DNA of 64,000 nt, taken from the NCBI RefSeq assembly GCF_902497895.1, contig NZ_CABVHQ010000010.1, forward strand, positions 1-64,000, given 5' to 3'. The stretch is from Pseudomonas fluorescens (GTDB taxonomy: Bacteria; Pseudomonadota; Gammaproteobacteria; Pseudomonadales; Pseudomonadaceae). Shown in pieces: positions 34,827 through 44,653 of this stretch. The notes under the pieces are model-generated. The model made no database searches and had not been told where the DNA came from. It saw only the letters and a list, made by a program, of their open reading frames with translations. Both the position numbers and the translations under genes were made by a program. How positions within the stretch are numbered: position 1 is the stretch's first letter; every line of letters begins with the position of its first letter.

Positions 34827-36131
34827 TCAGTTCAAGTGCTCGACGCGGATCCGTACGACCGGACCGACCACATCCTGCAACGCTTCCAGGGCAGTGATCG
34901 CATCATTCATGCGCTGTTCCAGCACACGGTGGACCAGCAGGATCATCGGCACCAGGCCGTCGTGTTCCTCGACTTCTTTCTGCATGATCGATTCGATGTT
35001 GATGCCACGCTCCGACAGGATACTCGCGACCTGGGCCAATACACCCGGATGGTCCTTGGCCTGGATACGCAGGTAGTAGGCACTTTCGCAAGCTTCGATC
35101 GGCAGGATCGGATGGGCCGACAGCGAGTCCGGCTGGAAGGCCAGGTGCGGGACGCGGTTTTCCGGATCCGAGGTCATGGCGCGAACCACGTCCACCAGAT
35201 CGGCGATCACCGAGGAAGCCGTGGGCTCCATGCCGGCACCGGCACCGTAGAACAGGGTCGAGCCCGCGGCGTCGCCGTTGACCATGACCGCGTTCATCAC
35301 ACCGTTGACGTTGGCGATCAGCCGATCGGCCGGGATCAGCGTCGGATGTACACGCAGTTCGATACCGCTCGCTGTGCTGCGTGCCACACCCAGGTGCTTG
35401 ATGCGATAGCCCAGGGCTTCGGCGTAGTTCACGTCGGCAGTGGCCAGCTTGGTGATGCCTTCGGTGTAGGCCTTGTCGAATTGCAGCGGGATACCGAAGG
35501 CAATGGACGCCAGGATCGTCAGCTTGTGGGCCGCATCGATGCCTTCCACGTCGAAGGTCGGATCGGCTTCGGCGTAACCCAGGGCTTGCGCCTCGGCCAG
35601 CACGTCTTCGAAGGTCCGGCCTTTTTCACGCATCTCGGTGAGGATGAAGTTGCCGGTGCCGTTGATGATCCCGGCGACCCAGTTGATGCGATTCGCCGAC
35701 AGACCTTCACGAATTGCCTTGATCACCGGAATGCCACCGGCCACGGCCGCTTCGAAGGCGACGATCACGCCCTTCTCACGAGCCTTGGCGAAAATTTCGT
35801 TGCCGTGAACGGCGATCAGCGCCTTGTTCGCGGTGACCACGTGCTTGCCGTTCTCGATCGCCTTGAGCACCAGTTCACGGGCGACGGTGTAACCACCGAT
35901 CAGCTCGATGACGATATCGATTTCAGGGTTGGTCGCGACGGCGAAGACATCGTTGGTAATGGGGGTACCGGTAATCTCGCACAGGGGGTTTGGCGTACGC
36001 ATGGCAATTTGTGCCACTTCGATTCCACGCCCGGCACGGCGAGCAATCTCCTCGGCGTTACGCTGAAGTACGTTGAAGGTGCCGCCACCGACGGTACCTA
36101 ACCCACAGATGCCTACTTTGACCGGATTCAC
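34827..36131 (-). CDS. hom: Homoserine dehydrogenase
   Basis: Reduces aspartate semialdehyde to homoserine with NAD(P)H, the branch point to threonine and methionine. The 434 residues include the Rossmann start VKVGICGLGTVGGGT, the catalytic domain (GYAEADPTFDVEGIDAAHKL) and a C-terminal ACT domain (YYLRIQAKDHPGVLAQVASIL) for feedback control. A GTG at 36131 with GGGGAG six bases ahead is the start; the open frame to 36227 is noncoding. thrC follows on the same strand. Confidence 0.97.
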   Translation of the reverse strand: MNPVKVGICGLGTVGGGTFNVLQRNAEEIARRAGRGIEVAQIAMRTPNPLCEITGTPITNDVFAVATNPEIDIVIELIGGYTVARELVLKAIENGKHVVTANKALIAVHGNEIFAKAREKGVIVAFEAAVAGGIPVIKAIREGLSANRINWVAGIINGTGNFILTEMREKGRTFEDVLAEAQALGYAEADPTFDVEGIDAAHKLTILASIAFGIPLQFDKAYTEGITKLATADVNYAEALGYRIKHLGVARSTASGIELRVHPTLIPADRLIANVNGVMNAVMVNGDAAGSTLFYGAGAGMEPTASSVIADLVDVVRAMTSDPENRVPHLAFQPDSLSAHPILPIEACESAYYLRIQAKDHPGVLAQVASILSERGINIESIMQKEVEEHDGLVPMILLVHRVLEQRMNDAITALEALQDVVGPVVRIRVEHLN

Positions 36132-36267
36132 TCTGAACTCCCCATGAAACGGCCGACTCAAGGTCGGCCGTGGAAAACAGCCGCACAACGCGCGGCTCTC
36201 TATTAATGGAACGACGACCGCTGTCACCGCACCATGATCGTCAACGGCTTAGCGTGACGATGCAGGA

Positions 36268-36999
36268 TTATTTCGCACCCAGTGCCAGTTTGGCGACTTG
36301 TGGCGCAGGCTGATAGCCCGGAATCACTTGGCCATCGGCCAAAACGATAGCCGGTGTACCGTTTACACCAATGGACTGACCGATTTCAAACTGTTTGGAA
36401 ACCGGATTGGCGCATTTGGCGGCCTTGATTTCTGTGCCGTCGACCATCTTGTCCATGGCCGCTTTCCTGTCTTTCGAGCACCAGACCGCTTGCAGCTGCT
36501 CGTCACCCGGCGAACCCAGGCCCTGACGCGGGAAAGCGACGTAACGCACCTCGATACCCATTTTGTTCAGCTCAGGCACTTCGGCATGCAGCTTGTGGCA
36601 GTACGGGCAAGTGGTGTCGGTGAATACCGTGATGTGCGACTTGGTTTCGCCGATGGCCGGATAAACCACAGTTTCAGCGACCGGGATGCCGTTAATCAAC
36701 TTGGAAACGCCCAGACGCTCGGTTTTTTCGGTCAGGTTGATCGGCTTGCCGTCCTTGAGCTGGAACATGTAACCCTGCATGACGAACTGGCCATCGGCAC
36801 TGGCGTACAGCACTCGGCTGCCTTTGAGTTTGACTTCATACAAGCCGGCCAACGGGCTGGCAGTAATGGTATCGACTGGCACTTCGAGTTGCAGGTTATC
36901 GAGGCTCTTGCGAATAGCTTGCTCGGCGGCCTGATCGGCCACCGCAAAGGTACTGACCAACGCAATGGCTGCGGCGGCGAAAATCTGGGTCACGCGCAT
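36268..36999 (-). CDS. dsbC: Thiol:disulfide isomerase DsbC
   Basis: Periplasmic isomerase that reshuffles wrong disulfides. From ATG 36999 (AGGAG eight bases ahead) it has 243 residues: signal peptide ending near FAVA, an N-terminal dimerisation domain, and a thioredoxin domain with active site CPYC at 131-134. A second pair, Cys174 and Cys196, matches the structural disulfide of E. coli DsbC. It lies 136 bases upstream of hom in the same direction, as in other Pseudomonas. Confidence 0.96.
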   Translation of the reverse strand: MRVTQIFAAAAIALVSTFAVADQAAEQAIRKSLDNLQLEVPVDTITASPLAGLYEVKLKGSRVLYASADGQFVMQGYMFQLKDGKPINLTEKTERLGVSKLINGIPVAETVVYPAIGETKSHITVFTDTTCPYCHKLHAEVPELNKMGIEVRYVAFPRQGLGSPGDEQLQAVWCSKDRKAAMDKMVDGTEIKAAKCANPVSKQFEIGQSIGVNGTPAIVLADGQVIPGYQPAPQVAKLALGAK

Positions 37000-37162
37000 G
37001 GGAACTCCTGAAGGCGGACAAATGGGACGGTTGGAACGCCGGTACCGAAACATCGGGTTCTAGCCGCCCACTGTGCAAACCGGCAAAGCCTACCACATAA
37101 GCCTTGCGGGGCCGAATGTGGCTGATGCAAGACACCTGCCGATCAACGCAGATCCGCTTTTC

Positions 37163-37293
37163 GTAGCAGCTGGCGAAGCCTGCGTTCGGCTGCGCAGCAG
37201 TCGTGAAATCAGGCGCTGCGGTGTTTCAATTAACCCGTGCGTACAGGATTTACGACTGCTGCGCAGCCGAACGCAGCCTGCGGCAGCTGCTAC
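37163..37293. repeat. Composite palindromic repeat, TAGCAGCTGGCGAAGCC family
   Basis: Outer arms GTAGCAGCTGGCGAAGCCTG and CAGCCTGCGGCAGCTGCTAC enclose two inverted copies of the inner arm GGCTGCGCAGCAGTCGTGAA / TTTACGACTGCTGCGCAGCC. The inner arm is the same one found in the GAGGGGGCTTG family. It lies between dsbC and xerD. Confidence 0.85.
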
Positions 37294-37317
37294 AGGTCGC
37301 ATCATTTCAATATCCAG

Positions 37318-38214
37318 TCAGCCGCGCGGATGGTGCTTGGCGTGCAGGTCTTGCAGCCGTGCACGGGCGACGTGGGTGTAGATCTGGGTGGTCGACAGAT
37401 CGCTGTGGCCGAGCAGCATCTGCACCACCCGCAGATCAGCGCCGTGATTGAGCAAATGGGTGGCAAAGGCATGGCGCAAGGTATGCGGAGACAGGGATTT
37501 GCCGATCCCGGCGACCTTTGCCTGGTGCTTGATCCGGTGCCAGAACGTTTGCCGGGTCATCTGCTCGCCCCGCTGGCTGGGGAACAGCACATCGCTGGGG
37601 CGCCCGCCCAGCAGCTCGTCGCGAGCGTCGCGCATATACCGCTCGACCCAGACGATCGCCTCCTCGCCCATCGGCACTAACCGCTCCTTGCTGCCCTTGC
37701 CCATCACTCGCAGCACGCCCTGACGCAGATTGACTTGCTCCAGGGTCAGGCTGATCAGTTCAGTCACCCGCAAACCACAGGCATACAGCACTTCGAGCAT
37801 GGCGCGATCTCGTTGACCGATGACCTCACTCAGATCCGGCGCCGCCAGCAGCGCTTCGACATCGGCTTCAGACAAGGATTTGGGCAACGGCCTGCCCAGC
37901 TGCGGCATATCGATCTGCAAGGTCGGATCGAGCGCAATCAGCTTTTCCCGCAGCAAGTACCGATAAAAGCCCCGTACTCCGGAGAGAAAACGTGCAGTGG
38001 AGCGCGGTTTATAAGCTTGCTCCAGACGCCAGGCGAGGTGATCGAGAATCAGCTCGCGACCGGCATTGATCAACTCAAGGCCCTGTTCCTGCAGCCAGCC
38101 GTTGAACAGCGCCAGATCACTGCGATAGGCGTCACGGGTGTTTTCGGCAAGGCCTTTCTCCAGCCACAAGGCATCGAGAAACTGGTCTATCAGGGGATGG
38201 TCGATGGCAGGCAT
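37318..38214 (-). CDS. xerD: Site-specific tyrosine recombinase XerD
   Basis: With XerC, resolves chromosome dimers at dif during division. The 298 residues match E. coli XerD exactly in length. The N-terminal SAM-like DNA-binding domain (about 1-90) is followed by the catalytic domain with Arg in CGLRVTEL, Lys in GKGSKERLVP, HTLRHAFATH, and GHSDLSTTQIYTHV holding the His and the nucleophilic Tyr. ATG 38214 is used; a GTG two codons upstream is possible. It is followed by a composite repeat. Confidence 0.97.
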   Translation of the reverse strand: MPAIDHPLIDQFLDALWLEKGLAENTRDAYRSDLALFNGWLQEQGLELINAGRELILDHLAWRLEQAYKPRSTARFLSGVRGFYRYLLREKLIALDPTLQIDMPQLGRPLPKSLSEADVEALLAAPDLSEVIGQRDRAMLEVLYACGLRVTELISLTLEQVNLRQGVLRVMGKGSKERLVPMGEEAIVWVERYMRDARDELLGGRPSDVLFPSQRGEQMTRQTFWHRIKHQAKVAGIGKSLSPHTLRHAFATHLLNHGADLRVVQMLLGHSDLSTTQIYTHVARARLQDLHAKHHPRG

Positions 38215-38324
38215 GAGCACTCAGGATTCGCAAGCTCAAGGCCGCGGGTGAATAGGCAGTGAACCGGGATTATTGTCACTAGTCTTTCATAGCCGGCTAT
38301 TTCAAGGAACAGGGGGCTGCCCCA

Positions 38325-38429
38325 AGATCAAAAGATCGCAGCCTGCGGCAGCTCCTACGGGGGGATCGACGCAACAACTAGTGAACACGGTCAGCGTAGG
38401 AGCTGCCGAAGGCTGCGATCTTTTGATCT
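38325..38429. repeat. REP pair between xerD and rplS
   Basis: Inverted AGATCGCAGCCTGCGGCAG and GTAGGAGCTGCCGAAGGCTG units about 45 bases apart. The 326-base gap 38215-38540 also holds the rplS terminator and presumably the xerD promoter. Confidence 0.9.
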
Positions 38430-38492
38430 CGCGCGCGCTGAAAATCTCTGGGTAACGTCGCCAGGGATCGAAAAAGACAAAAACCGGGCAAC

Positions 38493-38522
38493 AAAAAGGC
38501 AGCCCGCAGGCTGCCTTTTTTT
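38493..38522 (-). terminator. Intrinsic terminator of the rpsP-rplS operon
   Basis: AAAAAGGCAGCC and GGCTGCCTTTTT form a 12-bp stem with a short loop, 18 bases after the rplS stop, with T-runs at both ends. Confidence 0.92.
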
Positions 38523-38540
38523 GCATCGAAAAAGCTGGAC

Positions 38541-38891
38541 TTAAGCCAGTTTTTCCTTGATGCGAGCTGCTTTACCGGACAGGTCACGCAGGTAGTACAG
38601 CTTGGCTTTACGTACGTCACCGCGACGTTTAACGGCCATGCTGTCGATTTGCGGGCTGTAGGTCTGGAAAGTACGCTCTACGCCAACACCGTTGGAGATT
38701 TTACGAACGGTGAAAGCACTGTTCACACCACGGTTACGCTTGGCGATTACTACGCCTTCGAACGCTTGCAGACGCGAACGGTCGCCTTCCTTCACTTTCA
38801 CCTGAACGACAATAGTGTCGCCCGGGGCAAAGGTAGGGATCTCTTTGGTCATCTGCTCTGCTTCGAGTGCAAGAATGATTTTGTTAGTCAT
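38541..38891 (-). CDS. rplS: 50S ribosomal protein L19
   Basis: Ribosomal protein at the 30S-50S interface, 116 residues, normal length. Recognisable by [32 protein letters not shown] and the basic C-terminus KARIKEKLA-like tail. It is the last gene of rpsP-rimM-trmD-rplS, 45 bases after trmD, with a strong terminator behind it. Confidence 0.99.
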
Positions 38892-38936
38892 GCTGTGCTC
38901 CTAAGGTAAATCGTCGGATCTACCATCGATACGTTG

Positions 38937-39689
38937 TTAACTATCGTCCCGCTCGCGGATGTATTCCTCGAGCAGCTTCTTCTCTTCTCCAGAAAGCGAG
39001 CGGCTTTCCAGAAGATCGGCGCGTCGTTCAGAGGTCCGACCAAGGGACTGCTGTAAACGCCAACGCCGGATATGTGCGTGGTTGCCACTAAGCAACACGT
39101 CGGGAACACGCTGATCCGCATACACCTCCGGTCGGGTGTAATGCGGGCAATCCAGCAGACCATCCGTAAAGGAATCTTCCTCGGCGGAGTCCGCATGCCC
39201 TAAAGCTCCAGGCAGCAGTCGTGTAACCGCATCTATCAGGACCATCGCCGGCAGCTCGCCACCGGACAGTACATAGTCGCCAATTGACCACTCTTCATCG
39301 ACATGAGCTTCAATAAATCGCTCGTCAATGCCTTCATAGCGGCCGGCAATCAGGATTAATGCTTCCTCATTCGCCAACTCGCGTACCGCCGACTGAGTCA
39401 ATCGACGGCCTTGGGGCGACAGGTAAATGACCTTCGCCGCCTCCCCGGCTGCCTGCCTGGCCTGAACCAGAGCATCCTCCAGGGGCTTGATCTTCATCAC
39501 CATGCCCGGACCACCGCCAAATGGGCGATCGTCCACAGTGTGATGTCGATCCGTCGTGTAGTCTCGCGGATTCCAACAGGTCAGCTGCAAGAGCCCCTGT
39601 TTCACCGCACGACTGGTGATGCCGTACTCGCTGATGGCGGAGAACATCTCGGGAAACAAACTGATCACTTCTACGCGCAAATTAGCCAC
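38937..39689 (-). CDS. trmD: tRNA (guanine-N1-)-methyltransferase TrmD
   Basis: Methylates G37 of tRNAs that read CNN codons, preventing frameshifting. It is a SPOUT-class knotted enzyme of 250 residues: [13 protein letters not shown] at the start, the GGGPGMVMK loop, and the knot segment [15 protein letters not shown]. The GTG at 39689 lies two bases after the rimM TAA and begins exactly where family similarity starts. The ATG at 39755 lies inside rimM and would add unrelated residues. Confidence 0.97.
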   Translation of the reverse strand: MANLRVEVISLFPEMFSAISEYGITSRAVKQGLLQLTCWNPRDYTTDRHHTVDDRPFGGGPGMVMKIKPLEDALVQARQAAGEAAKVIYLSPQGRRLTQSAVRELANEEALILIAGRYEGIDERFIEAHVDEEWSIGDYVLSGGELPAMVLIDAVTRLLPGALGHADSAEEDSFTDGLLDCPHYTRPEVYADQRVPDVLLSGNHAHIRRWRLQQSLGRTSERRADLLESRSLSGEEKKLLEEYIRERDDS

Positions 39690-39691
39690 GC

Positions 39692-40231
39692 TTAGAAGTC
39701 CGCATCCCATTCCACCCTCATCTCGCCCGCTGCCAGGTCGACGTTCAACACGCATTGCCCGGTATAGGGCAACAGGCGTTCGCGATCATCCAGGCTGCCA
39801 GCGCAAGGCTTGACCACCATTACATCATTCGAGCCGGTCTCCAGCAGGTGATCGATCTTCCCGAGCAATTGCCCGAGCTGGTCAATGACCTTGAGGCCTT
39901 CCAGCTGGTACCAGTAGTACTCGCCGTCGGTCAGATCAGGAAACAGGTTACGCGGCACGCAGATTTCGAAACCGGCCAGAAGACGAGCTTCTTCACGGTC
40001 ATCGAGACCCTTGAGCTTTGTGACCAGAAACTTGCCGTTATGTACACGGCCGCTGACCAGCTCTACCTGTCGTACATCGCCTTCGCGCTTGAGCGTCCAG
40101 GTCTTGTAATCCAACAGGTTTCCAACCGGATCGGTAAAGGAAAAGACCTTCACCTCGCCGCGAACGCCATGAATGGAGTAAATCTTGCCGATAACGATCA
40201 AATCATCAGCAATGGCAGGCGTCGCGTTCAT
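39692..40231 (-). CDS. rimM: 16S rRNA processing protein RimM
   Basis: Assists maturation of the 30S subunit head near protein S19. The 179 residues comprise an N-terminal RimM domain ([21 protein letters not shown]) and a C-terminal PRC-barrel domain ([27 protein letters not shown]). It lies five bases after rpsP and two bases before the trmD start, in the standard operon order. Confidence 0.98.
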   Translation of the reverse strand: MNATPAIADDLIVIGKIYSIHGVRGEVKVFSFTDPVGNLLDYKTWTLKREGDVRQVELVSGRVHNGKFLVTKLKGLDDREEARLLAGFEICVPRNLFPDLTDGEYYWYQLEGLKVIDQLGQLLGKIDHLLETGSNDVMVVKPCAGSLDDRERLLPYTGQCVLNVDLAAGEMRVEWDADF

Positions 40232-40236
40232 ATTGC

Positions 40237-40488
40237 TCAGGCCGCGGCCTTAGCCGAATCCTTCAACAACTGAGCAACACGCTCAGAAGGTTGTGCACCA
40301 ACGCTCAGCCAGTAGGCTACGCGCTCTTGGTTCACGGACAGGCGGACTTCTTGACCACGAGCGATCGGGTTGAAGAAACCCACTTGTTCTTTGTGCGAAC
40401 CGTCGCGTGGATTGCGGCTGTCGGTCACGGTCAAGTGGTAAAACGGGCGCTTTTTGGAGCCGCCAAGGGCAAGACGGATTGTTAGCAT
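40237..40488 (-). CDS. rpsP: 30S ribosomal protein S16
   Basis: Small-subunit protein, 83 residues, with the family start [19 protein letters not shown] and the VGFFNPIA segment. It is the first gene of the rpsP-rimM-trmD-rplS operon. The 251-base space up to ffh contains two GC-rich hairpins (40638-40653 and 40664-40678) that may end ffh transcription, and must hold the rpsP promoter; a TATAGC on the minus strand near 40629-40634 is a possible -10. Confidence 0.99.
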   Translation of the reverse strand: MLTIRLALGGSKKRPFYHLTVTDSRNPRDGSHKEQVGFFNPIARGQEVRLSVNQERVAYWLSVGAQPSERVAQLLKDSAKAAA

Positions 40489-40739
40489 GTGAACATCGTT
40501 CCTGTAGTCGGTGCTGCAAATCTAAATGCACAGCGGGCATAGGTGCCCGAAAGGCCGCATATTCTAAGGAATATCCGGACTTTTGCAAATGTCTTTTTCC
40601 GGCGCCTATCGGCATGCCATCAAGATTTGCTATAGAGCCGTTGCGAACAACGGCAGGTCAGCTCCCGCCAAGCGCGGGTTTGCTGGAGATCCCACGTCCG
40701 TGTGGGGCAGCGCCGACATGACTGTCGACGCGAAAACTT

Positions 40740-42116
40740 TTACCTTTTCGGCATGCCGCCGCCGGGCAACATTCCGCCCATGCCGCGCATCATTTTCGCC
40801 ATTCCGCCTTTGGCGGAGAATTTCTTCATCATCTTCTGCATCTGCTTGTGCTGCTTGATCAAGCGACCGATGTCCTGCACCTGAGTGCCGGAACCCATGG
40901 CAATCCGACGTTTGCGCGAACCGCTGATCAACTCAGGGTCGCGGCGCTCGGCCGGGGTCATGGAGTTGATGATGGCTTCCATCTGCTTGAACTGTTTCTC
41001 TGCCGCGCCCTGGGCATTGCCCATCTGCGCCAGATTCACTCCGCCGATGTTCGGCAGCTTGTCCATCAGGCCGCCGAGGCCGCCCATGTTCTTCATTTGT
41101 TGCAGTTGATCGCGGAAGTCTTCGAGATCGAAGCCTTTACCTTTCTTGAGCTTTTTCGCCAGCTTGTCGGCTTTGTCTTTATCGAGGGTCTGTTCGGCCT
41201 GCTCGATAAGGCTGAGCACGTCGCCCATGCCAAGAATACGCGAAGCAATCCGCTCCGGGTGGAACGGTTCGAGCGCATCGCTCTTCTCGCCCATACCGAT
41301 GAACTTGATCGGCTTGCCGGTGATTGCGCGAACCGACAGCGCGGCACCGCCACGGGCGTCACCGTCGACCTTGGTCAGGATCACCCCGGTCAGCGGCAGC
41401 GCATCGCCAAAGGCCTTGGCCGTGTTGGCGGCATCCTGGCCGGTCATGGCGTCGACCACGAACAGTGTTTCGACCGGTTTGATCGCCGCGTGCAGGGCCT
41501 GAATCTCGCCCATCATCTCGGCGTCGATGTGCAGACGACCGGCGGTATCGACGATGACCACGTCGATGAATTTGAGTCGGGCTTCCTTGATCGCCGCTTC
41601 AGCGATCGCCACCGGCTTCTGGCTGAGATCGGACGGGAAGAAGGTTACGCCGACTTCACCGGCGAGCATTTCCAGCTGTTTGATCGCCGCCGGACGGTAG
41701 ACGTCCGCCGACACCACCATCACGCTCTTCTTCTTGCGCTCTTTGAGGAAACGCGCAAGTTTACCGACAGTGGTGGTTTTACCCGCACCCTGCAGACCAG
41801 CCATCAACACCACGGCTGGCGGCACGGCGCTCAGATTCAGGTCTTCGTTGGCCGCGCCCATCAGGCTTTCGAGCTCGGCCTGAACGATCTTCACGAAGGC
41901 CTGGCCCGGCGTCAGGCTGCGCGACACCTCGGTGCCGACAGCGCGTTCCTTGACCGCATGGACGAAGTCTTTGACCACCGGCAAGGCGACGTCGGCTTCG
42001 AGCAACGCCATGCGCACTTCGCGCAGGGTGTCTTTGATATTGTCCTCGGTCAGCTTGGCCTTGCCGGTGACATGGCGCAGCGTCTGCGAGAGACGGTCGG
42101 TTAGGTTTTCAAACAT
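40740..42116 (-). CDS. ffh: Signal recognition particle protein Ffh
   Basis: GTPase of the signal recognition particle that directs membrane proteins to FtsY and the translocon. The 458 residues have an N domain, a G domain with GLQGAGKTTTVGKLA, DTAGR and TKVDG, and a Met-rich M domain at the C-terminus that binds 4.5S RNA and signal sequences, ending in a Gly/Met-rich tail. It is oriented divergently from the ypjD-like gene and upstream of the ribosomal operon. Confidence 0.98.
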   Translation of the reverse strand: MFENLTDRLSQTLRHVTGKAKLTEDNIKDTLREVRMALLEADVALPVVKDFVHAVKERAVGTEVSRSLTPGQAFVKIVQAELESLMGAANEDLNLSAVPPAVVLMAGLQGAGKTTTVGKLARFLKERKKKSVMVVSADVYRPAAIKQLEMLAGEVGVTFFPSDLSQKPVAIAEAAIKEARLKFIDVVIVDTAGRLHIDAEMMGEIQALHAAIKPVETLFVVDAMTGQDAANTAKAFGDALPLTGVILTKVDGDARGGAALSVRAITGKPIKFIGMGEKSDALEPFHPERIASRILGMGDVLSLIEQAEQTLDKDKADKLAKKLKKGKGFDLEDFRDQLQQMKNMGGLGGLMDKLPNIGGVNLAQMGNAQGAAEKQFKQMEAIINSMTPAERRDPELISGSRKRRIAMGSGTQVQDIGRLIKQHKQMQKMMKKFSAKGGMAKMMRGMGGMLPGGGMPKR

Positions 42117-42326
42117 GCGCGATCCTTTCAGGCCCTATAGTAGACCGAGGTAATGGCGGCCCAGCCCGTGAAAAACATGTGCTCGGCGAGCCTGCGGCGT
42201 GGGCAGGTCGCGGATTATAGCGAAGACTGGGGCTGGCGGACACCTCGCTGTCTGGTTCTGTGGTCTTTCGTGTCATGTGGGTTCTATGCCAAACTCAGTG
42301 CCTTTCGGGCTTGCCTAACAGGATTT

Positions 42327-43139
42327 ATGCTCCCCTTGTCACCCAGTTTGCTAACCACTCTCGCCGCCGCCTGCTTATATGCCGCTGCGACCCTCTATCA
42401 AGGCTCTCGTCTGGCTATGGGCGCCAAGGCGAACAAACGCCTGCTGGTCACGCTCGGCGTCCTCGCCGTGTTGGCCCATAGCGCCAGTCTTTTCACCCAC
42501 CTGATGACGCCGATCGGCCTGGGCCTGGACTTTTTCAGCGCTGCCAGCCTGATTGCCGTCGCGGTGATCGCGCTGACGCTGGTGGCCTGCTCGCGGATCC
42601 CGGTGGAGAATCTGCTGTTATTGCTGTTCCCACTGGGGCTGGCCACGGTGTTGCTGGCGCAGTTCGCACCGTCGGGCACGGTGCAGGTGATCGATGAGGC
42701 GCCGGGAATCCTGGCGCACATCCTGCTATCGATCCTGGCCTATGGCATGTTCACCATTGCGATGTTCCAGGCCTTGCTGCTGCTGATCCAGGATCACCGA
42801 CTCAAGCACAAGCATCCTTCCGGGCTGATCAAGAACTTCCCGCCATTGCAAACCATGGAAAGCCTGTTGTTCGGCTTCCTCTGGGCCGGCTGGACACTGC
42901 TGTCGCTGTCGCTGATTTCCGGCTGGCTGTTCGTCGAGAACCTGTTTGCCCAACACCTGGTACACAAAACCCTCCTTGCATGCCTGGCCTGGATCGTCTT
43001 CAGCGTGCTGCTGTGGGGCCGCAACCGCCTCGGCTGGCGCGGACACAAGGCCATTCGCTGGACCCTTGCCGGTTTCTGCCTGCTGATGCTGGCGTATTTC
43101 GGCAGCAAGCTGGTCCGCGAATACATCCTGCATGTCTGA
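42327..43139 (+). CDS. YpjD-like inner-membrane protein (CcsA/cytochrome c assembly family)
   Basis: A 270-residue polytopic protein with about eight transmembrane helices, resembling the CcsA/CcmF-type cytochrome c assembly family, with the segment APGILAHILLSILAYGMF and a C-terminal W-rich part. Genes of this type often lie next to ffh. E. coli YpjD is the closest named relative; a role in heme handling is not shown. ATG 42327 begins the hydrophobic sequence; the open frame to 42153 is not supported. CorB-like gene follows after 12 bases. Confidence 0.85.
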   Translation: MLPLSPSLLTTLAAACLYAAATLYQGSRLAMGAKANKRLLVTLGVLAVLAHSASLFTHLMTPIGLGLDFFSAASLIAVAVIALTLVACSRIPVENLLLLLFPLGLATVLLAQFAPSGTVQVIDEAPGILAHILLSILAYGMFTIAMFQALLLLIQDHRLKHKHPSGLIKNFPPLQTMESLLFGFLWAGWTLLSLSLISGWLFVENLFAQHLVHKTLLACLAWIVFSVLLWGRNRLGWRGHKAIRWTLAGFCLLMLAYFGSKLVREYILHV

Positions 43140-43151
43140 CGGGCAGTGATC

Positions 43152-44393
43152 ATGGACAACTTGCCCCTGGGGCCACTGCTCGCTGTACTGGCCCTGCTGA
43201 TTTTATGGTCAGGGCTGTTTACCGCCATCGAAATCGCCCAACAGCATCTGCTGGCCCAGCGCACCGCCTCGCGCTCGAGCGACAAGCCGTTGGCCAGGCT
43301 GAGTTTCCCCCGTGAAAGCCTGATTCTGTGCAATACCCTGTGCCGGGTGCTCACAGTGATCATCGGCACCTTGCTGGCCCTGAGTTACTGGCAGGACAAC
43401 GGACCGTGGCTGGCCTGTCTGAGCGCCACCTGCGCCCTGCTGGTCTTTGCCGACTACCTGCCGCGCACCCTGGCCACGCGGTATCCTGAAGCGATTCTGG
43501 GGCTGGGCAATAATCTGCTCAGCGTGCCGCTGAAGATTCTCTATCCCGCCGCATGGCTGCTCAACGCCATCGCTCAATTATTCCTGCGCCCGCTCAACGC
43601 CAAACCCTCCAGCGTCAAACAGAGCGAGGACGAGCCAGCGCCAACCCGTGACCATGGACCGGACCATGAGCAGGCCGCCTTCCGCCCGCACCTGCTGTCA
43701 GGTATTCATGCGCTGGACAACATCACGGTCAATGACATCCTGGTACCGCGCAGTGAAGTCGACGGGATCAATCTGGACGACCCGATCGAAGAGATCGTCG
43801 AACAGCTGAAGAACTCCAACCGCACCCGTCTGCCGGTGTTCCACAGCGATATCAATCAGGTCGAGGCGGTGCTCAATACCCGCCAGATCCGCCATTTGCT
43901 GATCGACGCGAGCCTGACCAAGGATGCCCTGCTGGCCGCCTGCCACGAACCTTACTTCGTTCCGGAAAGCACCCCGTTGCAGCTGCAATTGCTCAACTTC
44001 CACAAACAGCAGCGACGCCTGGGCATGGTGGTCGACGAGTATGGTGAAGTGCTGGGCATCGTTACTCTGGAAGACATTCTCGAAGAAATCGTCGGCGAGT
44101 TCGAAAGCCAGCAAAGCCTCGACAATCCGCATATCCACCCCCAGCCCGACGGCCGACTGATGATCGACGGTGCCGCATCGATCCGCGAGCTGAACAAGAG
44201 TCTCGGCTGGCACCTGCCCAGCGACGGCCCGAAAACCCTCAACGGACTGGTCACCGAAGCGCTGGAAACCATCCCGGAGAGCGCGGTCTGCCTGAAGATC
44301 GGTCGCTATCGCCTGGAAATCCTCGAAACCGAAGACAACCGGGTCAGCCGGGTGCTGATCTGGCATAACAGCCTGGTGCCGGCCACCGCGTAA
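43152..44393 (+). CDS. CNNM/CorB-type membrane protein with CBS domains
   Basis: Member of the HlyC/CorC-CNNM family linked to magnesium or cobalt homeostasis. The 413 residues comprise an N-terminal DUF21 membrane domain (four hydrophobic segments, residues 1-150), a CBS pair (about 185-315, including ILVPRSEVDGINLDDPIEEI and VVDEYGEVLGIVTLEDILEEIVGEF), and a C-terminal CorC_HlyC domain. GTG at 43146 is an alternative start. It is co-directional with the ypjD-like gene 12 bases away, suggesting one operon. Confidence 0.9.
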   Translation: MDNLPLGPLLAVLALLILWSGLFTAIEIAQQHLLAQRTASRSSDKPLARLSFPRESLILCNTLCRVLTVIIGTLLALSYWQDNGPWLACLSATCALLVFADYLPRTLATRYPEAILGLGNNLLSVPLKILYPAAWLLNAIAQLFLRPLNAKPSSVKQSEDEPAPTRDHGPDHEQAAFRPHLLSGIHALDNITVNDILVPRSEVDGINLDDPIEEIVEQLKNSNRTRLPVFHSDINQVEAVLNTRQIRHLLIDASLTKDALLAACHEPYFVPESTPLQLQLLNFHKQQRRLGMVVDEYGEVLGIVTLEDILEEIVGEFESQQSLDNPHIHPQPDGRLMIDGAASIRELNKSLGWHLPSDGPKTLNGLVTEALETIPESAVCLKIGRYRLEILETEDNRVSRVLIWHNSLVPATA

Positions 44394-44434
44394 TCCCATC
44401 CCGGGCCAGACTCATACTTGTGGTGAGGAAGCTC

Positions 44435-44577
44435 TGTGGCGAGGGGGCTTGCCCCCGCTCGGCTGCGAAGCAGTCGTAAAGTCGGTGCACGCGATGTTCC
44501 TGATACAACGAGTCAGCAGGTTCTAGGGCCGCTGCGCGCCCCAGCGGGGGCAAGCCCCCTCGCCACAGCCAGCTCCC
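44435..44577. repeat. Composite palindromic repeat, GAGGGGGCTTG family, forward orientation
   Basis: Outer arms TGTGGCGAGGGGGCTTGCCC and GGGCAAGCCCCCTCGCCACA. Left inner arm GGCTGCGAAGCAGTCGTAAA, right inner arm with GGGCCGCTGCGCGCCCCAGC, the same order as at 1306. It lies in the 441-base gap 44394-44834 ahead of the MHS transporter promoter. Confidence 0.85.
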
Positions 44578-44623
44578 TCGCCACATGAGGTCAGCGCCAG
44601 CCTTTTGCTGATCGATATACCCC

Positions 44624-44653
44624 TTGTTTGATCGATAGCTCCCTTCCTATAAT
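44624..44653 (+). promoter_or_regulatory. Sigma-70 promoter of the MHS transporter gene
   Basis: -35 TTGTTT (44624-44629) and a perfect -10 TATAAT (44648-44653) with 18-base spacing. The direct repeat TGATCGATA occurs at 44609-44617 and 44629-44637, 20 bases apart and overlapping the -35, which looks like a regulator binding site. The untranslated leader to the ATG at 44835 would be about 175 bases. Confidence 0.7.
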
